Assembly: GCA_963969395.1 (NCBI GenBank)
Contig: OZ017799.1
Coordinates: 22,880,501 to 22,944,500, forward strand
Direction of reading: 5' to 3'
From: Pseudoscleropodium purum
Lineage: Eukaryota > Streptophyta > Bryopsida > Hypnales > Brachytheciaceae
Length of the DNA stretch: 64,000 nt
Of this stretch, positions 60,114-64,000 are shown one piece after another. The notes below the pieces were generated by a model. It was not told the origin of the DNA and ran no database searches. It was given only the letters and a program-made list of their open reading frames with translations. Each line of letters begins with the position of its first letter. The first letter of the stretch is position 1. A program made the position numbers and the translations under genes.

Positions 60114-61666
60114 TCCTTAAGGGATTGAAGGACCCTTGAAAATCTACATGTGATCTGGATTAGGTGCTCATAAAGTCATTTTTAATGGATGTTCTTTAAA
60201 TTTTGACACAAAGTCCAAACATATTCCCCCTTGGTGGGAATACAATTTTTTCCAATCAAGATCCCTATACATAAGGTAGAAAATTTCAATTTTGGATAGT
60301 TTTACAAATTTTGCAGATGTTACCTATTTGGTTGATAGTTTGTCAATTAAAAAGCTAATAGGTTGTATTTACATTCTATTTTGGTTAACGGTTTGATTAA
60401 CCAATTCGAATTGGTTTCCGAGTAGTGAGAGTTGATTAATAAGTAGCCAATTTGGCAGATTTTGTTAGGTGAATTAGTTGGTGACGGTTGGTGCATTAGA
60501 AGATTCTAGGGGGGTAGAAGGGCTGTTTTAAGCTAGTGCTTCTTGCAGCTCCCTTGCAGTTATGGCGAACAGTGGTCCCTAAAAAAAAAATTTTAATTTA
60601 AAAAAAAAATGCATTCTTGAAATGAAGAAAAAAGTTGAATTTTTTTTCCAAACGTGGCAATTGTTGTGCCACATCAATGAATTGTTGTGGCCTTCTACAG
60701 AGCAATTCTTGCAATTTGGGAACTCACAGCCTTCCAAAGGGTTGAAAACTCTTCTAATGGTTGTCCCTCCCTGCTGCCTATTTGGTTTGGCCTTTCTATT
60801 TGGATTTTAATCCATTGCCAAGAATACAAGTGCAAGTCCAACCAGAGTTGACTATTTTTCCTTGATTTTATTTGTGTCATTGTAGTATATTAGATTGGAT
60901 TGTGTGAATGCTAATTGGATGAGTAGTTTGTGTGACAAATGAGTAAAGATGTGTAACAAAAACTTTCAATTGAATGGAATGTGCATAAGTAAATTTGTAT
61001 TTCTTACGTGGGTTATAATGCAATGAAACAATTACAAAATTGGATATTTTGTAACTAGTGTTGTGTGATGTGCAAATTGGAAGTGAACTAAGTTAGAAGT
61101 AATTTAATGCAAATCCTTTTGAATTGTGCAACCTAACTAGGATTAAAATCCAAGGATAAGCTATTGAATCTTGTTTAAAATTTCCCTTGGAACAAACTTA
61201 TTATACTAATAGGATAATTTCCAATTTGGTCATTATTCTTCTTCAAAATTCATTTTACTCAAAGTTATGCTACCCTAAGAATTTTGGGTAGCCCAAGCAA
61301 CTTTGAGCAACATGTGCAAAAACTCCTTCTATAATTTTGAAATATGTGACTTACATGACATAAGATGCAAATGTCAAGAAAATAACCATGTATAGTGTAA
61401 AAATCTCACTTTAGAAAGAATTAAAGTTTGTTGGCCCTATCAAGCAAGATTAGAAAAAAAAACTTTTTTTTTAACTTCAAATGTAAAAGTCTTTCAATTC
61501 TATGTAATAAAGTTTTTGAAATTCTTCTGTAAATTTTCATAGTAGTCTAGTACAAATTTGTATAGTTGAATTTTGAAGGAAAATTTTTTTTTTCATTTTT
61601 TCTCGCTGCCGGAAATTAACAATTTTTCACAATTTGTGCCCAAAATGTACCTTTGTCCTTTAGGGG
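60114..61666 (-). mobile_element. TTAA-flanked element, copy H (type 2)
   Basis: The left end is TTAA (60,110-60,113) TCCTTAAGGG. The right end is TGTCCTTTAGGGG TTAA (61,667-61,670). The right third matches the reverse complement of copy G closely. About 240 bp at 60,506-60,745 look like an inserted GGGG-ended MITE. Total 1553 bp, non-coding. Confidence 0.65.
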
Positions 61667-61915
61667 TTAAGGAATTAAAGTCATTTGTTTGAAGTACCAA
61701 AGATTAGTAGTAGTCACTCATATACTTTTATATTCTAATTGTGTATATCTTGAGTAACCAATGTTTGATGTTTTTTAGATTCAAATGTAGGTGTTGCATT
61801 CAAAGCATTGTTGATAATAGAATAGAAATGAAATATTTGAGTTGTGCTCTCTATCTAATCCATCAAGGTAATCTATAGTGGATAATAATGACTTCAAACT
61901 AACTTGATTGGTTAA

Positions 61916-63689
61916 CTCTTAAAGTCCTAAGGCCTTTCTTTCATTAAATAACAGTCAAATTGCCATTTCTATTACAAGAATAGAAAAAATTAAAAATTAT
62001 TTCTTTTTAGAATCTAATTGTAAGATTTTGCACAAGACTAGTATAAAAATTTGTGGAAGAAATCTCAAAATCTTTGGCTATTTATAGAATTAGATTGCAA
62101 GATATTTACATTTAAAGTGAAAGAAACAAGCTTATTTTGCACCTTACGTGACCAAAATATAAGACTTAATTGAATCTCTTTAACTCAAATTTATTGCACT
62201 ATACATTTTTGAGTTAAAATTTTGTTATGTTTGAAGGTTGAGTAGAGAATTGAAAAAACAAAAAGATTAAAAAACTAAGCTATAAGATGAAATTCAAACA
62301 TACTAATTCCAATTGAGAAATTGTTCTAATAAACAAATAGAAACTCGTGAAACTTGATTTTTTTAATTGTTAAAATTGACTTCAAAGACAAGTCCAATAC
62401 ATTATTTTCTCAAAAAGATGTGATGATTACCACAAAACAAGAAGTTCAAGAATTTTCATATCACTAGTCCAAATGGAATGAATCAAAGCTTTATATGTAG
62501 AACAAAAATAATCCAAGAGAAACAATCATTTTAAAGTTTTATTTCAAATTTTTCAAGGAAGGGGGGCTACCCAATGAACTACTTTTGGACCTAAGGTGGC
62601 ATAATCTTTACTCTCCTAAACCAATTGAAATAAGAATTATATTACTAGATAGCTAATGTGTTTTTCTATCTTTAATTTAACCCCTAAAGTCCCATTGTCC
62701 CCTTGGTGGACAAATTAGATTTCGGGCAGGTTCCTATGACTTCAATTTTTAGTGAATTGTTTCGAAACTTTCCCATAAGATAGAAAAACTAATTTTCTAT
62801 GTGGGAATACAATTTTTATTTCAATTGGTACCCAGGAGAAAAAATTATACTACAAAAAGCTTGGAACTGAACTTGGTGGGCAACACAAAAAAATTGCAAA
62901 AAATCAAAATAAATTTTAATTTTTTTTCTCTTGAAATGTTTCATTTTTGTCTACATGTGAAGCTTTGATTTGTTCTGTTTGGATTAATAATGAGAAAGTT
63001 AAAGACAATCTTGTTTTTCAGGCAATTTCAACATCTTCTTAAAAAAATAACTTATAGAATTCATTTCTGAACATAATTTCCACAATTTTCTACATTTTTT
63101 TTGAGAATGTTGTATTTTCTTGCTAAAACAATCTCACCATTGAGATTATTGTCTTTCAATCCCATCTTGGAGTTATTAACAATTTAGTTTTTTTTCCAAT
63201 TTTGGACCTACTTCTAATTAGTGTTTTTTTAAAGAATGAAAATCAAGTGTTTTTTAAAAGAAAATTTTCTTAGACTTTCAATTCAATTCTTCAACATAAA
63301 AAATTTTAAATTCAAAGGTTGTATTGCAAAAAAATTCCATAATTGGCAGTCAAAGTCATCTAAAATTGCAAGCCAATATTCACAAAAACTTCCGTTTTCA
63401 ACTTTGAATGCTAATATCTTCCAATCTATATGGTCAAACTTCATGAAATTTTTACCATATGAGCTAAGACAAGCAAAGTATAAGATCTTATGGTTAGATT
63501 CTAAAAAAATGATTTTTTTTTTCTTGGGTGAATGCAACAGAAATGACAATTTTGAGTGTTTTTTGACAGAAAAATGGTCTTGGGACTTTAGGGGTTAAAA
63601 TAAAATATAAAATGAAGTCAAGAATTGAGGTCACGTAAACCCACTCAATATCCCAAATTTTCTTTGGGGAAACATTGGCACTTTAGGGA
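61916..63689 (+). mobile_element. TTAA-flanked element, copy K (type 2), interrupted by copy I
   Basis: The left end is TTAA (61,912-61,915) CTCTTAAAGTCCTAAGG. The right end is GGCACTTTAGGGA TTAA (63,690-63,693). Sequence on both sides of copy I is collinear with copy J, which shows that copy I inserted into K. Confidence 0.75.
62681..63594 (-). mobile_element. TTAA-flanked element, copy I (type 2), nested in copy K
   Basis: This 914-bp copy has the best terminal repeats of the family: CCCCTAAAGTCCCA at the left and its inverse TGGGACTTTAGGGG (with one extra T/A offset upstream) at the right. TTAA flanks both ends (62,677-62,680 and 63,595-63,598). It is inverted relative to copy K. Confidence 0.85.
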
Positions 63690-63779
63690 TTAATATATTT
63701 TGTGCAATTTTTATGAATAAAGTTGATTATAAGATCTTAAAGAATGTTTCTAAATATTATGTTATATTACGCTTATATT

Positions 63780-63870
63780 CTACAAATATATTATTATTTT
63801 TATATGCATTTATGCATATACATACATATACACATATATATGTATGTATATGTATCCATGCTCACATAAT
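63780..63870. repeat. AT-rich palindromic microsatellite
   Basis: TATATGCATTTATGCATATA followed by alternating ACATATA and TGTATGTATA runs. It could fold into hairpins. The rest of the window end (63,871-64,000) is featureless. Confidence 0.6.
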
Positions 63871-64000
63871 TATTCATGCATTCCAAAAATTGACATAACT
63901 AATTTTGTAATTGATTTTTAAGTAAATCAAATTTTTATTTCTTAAGAAATCAATCAAATTTATTAGTGAAAAAAACTTTTAATAAATTTAATTCTTTTTC

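Overview
The window is nuclear DNA of a land plant. It carries a BAHD acyltransferase of the omega-hydroxyacid/fatty-alcohol hydroxycinnamoyl clade and an AAAP/LHT-type amino-acid permease, both with GT-AG introns. Around them is a very AT-rich repeat sea full of class II transposons (hAT, CACTA-like and several miniature inverted-repeat families). I cannot fix the species from sequence alone; the gene families and repeat load fit a repeat-rich non-model land plant. No rRNA or tRNA gene, CRISPR array or organellar or bacterial gene was recognised.

Layout. 0.2-2.0 kb: a non-autonomous TACTACAAG-ended element with a 37-bp tandem array. 2.0-5.9 kb: decayed repeats and featureless AT-rich DNA. 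5.9-8.8 kb: a small inverted-repeat element, then the two-exon BAHD gene (436 aa, HxxxD and DFGWG intact). 8.8-17 kb: mostly featureless, with one copy of a TTAA-flanked repeat family. 17-27.5 kb: a transposon graveyard containing a GC-rich hAT miniature element (18.0 kb), a dead minus-strand hAT transposase (18.6-22.1 kb) interrupted by a second copy of that element with a perfect 8-bp duplication, a complete and apparently intact hAT transposon (22,493-26,048; 774-aa transposase, 17-bp TIRs, perfect 8-bp TSD), and an unrecognised coiled-coil-ended ORF with one in-frame stop. 27.65-30.42 kb: a CACTA-ended non-autonomous element. 30.4-42 kb: dispersed repeats. 42-45.3 kb: a more GC-rich, gene-like stretch leading into the LHT-like transporter (seven coding exons, 45,288-50,149, 472 aa), whose largest intron has been expanded by repeats. 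50-64 kb: stacked and nested copies of the TTAA-flanked family.

The two host genes have no evident functional link. One would make hydroxycinnamoyl esters for suberin, cutin or wax-type polymers in the cytosol; the other would import amino acids across a membrane. The most informative part of the window is transposon history: a likely still-complete hAT, non-autonomous hAT derivatives with clean target duplications, and a 12-member family (about 19% of the window) of roughly 0.9-1.5 kb elements ending in CCCCTAAAG and flanked by TTAA, with two cases of one copy nested in another.
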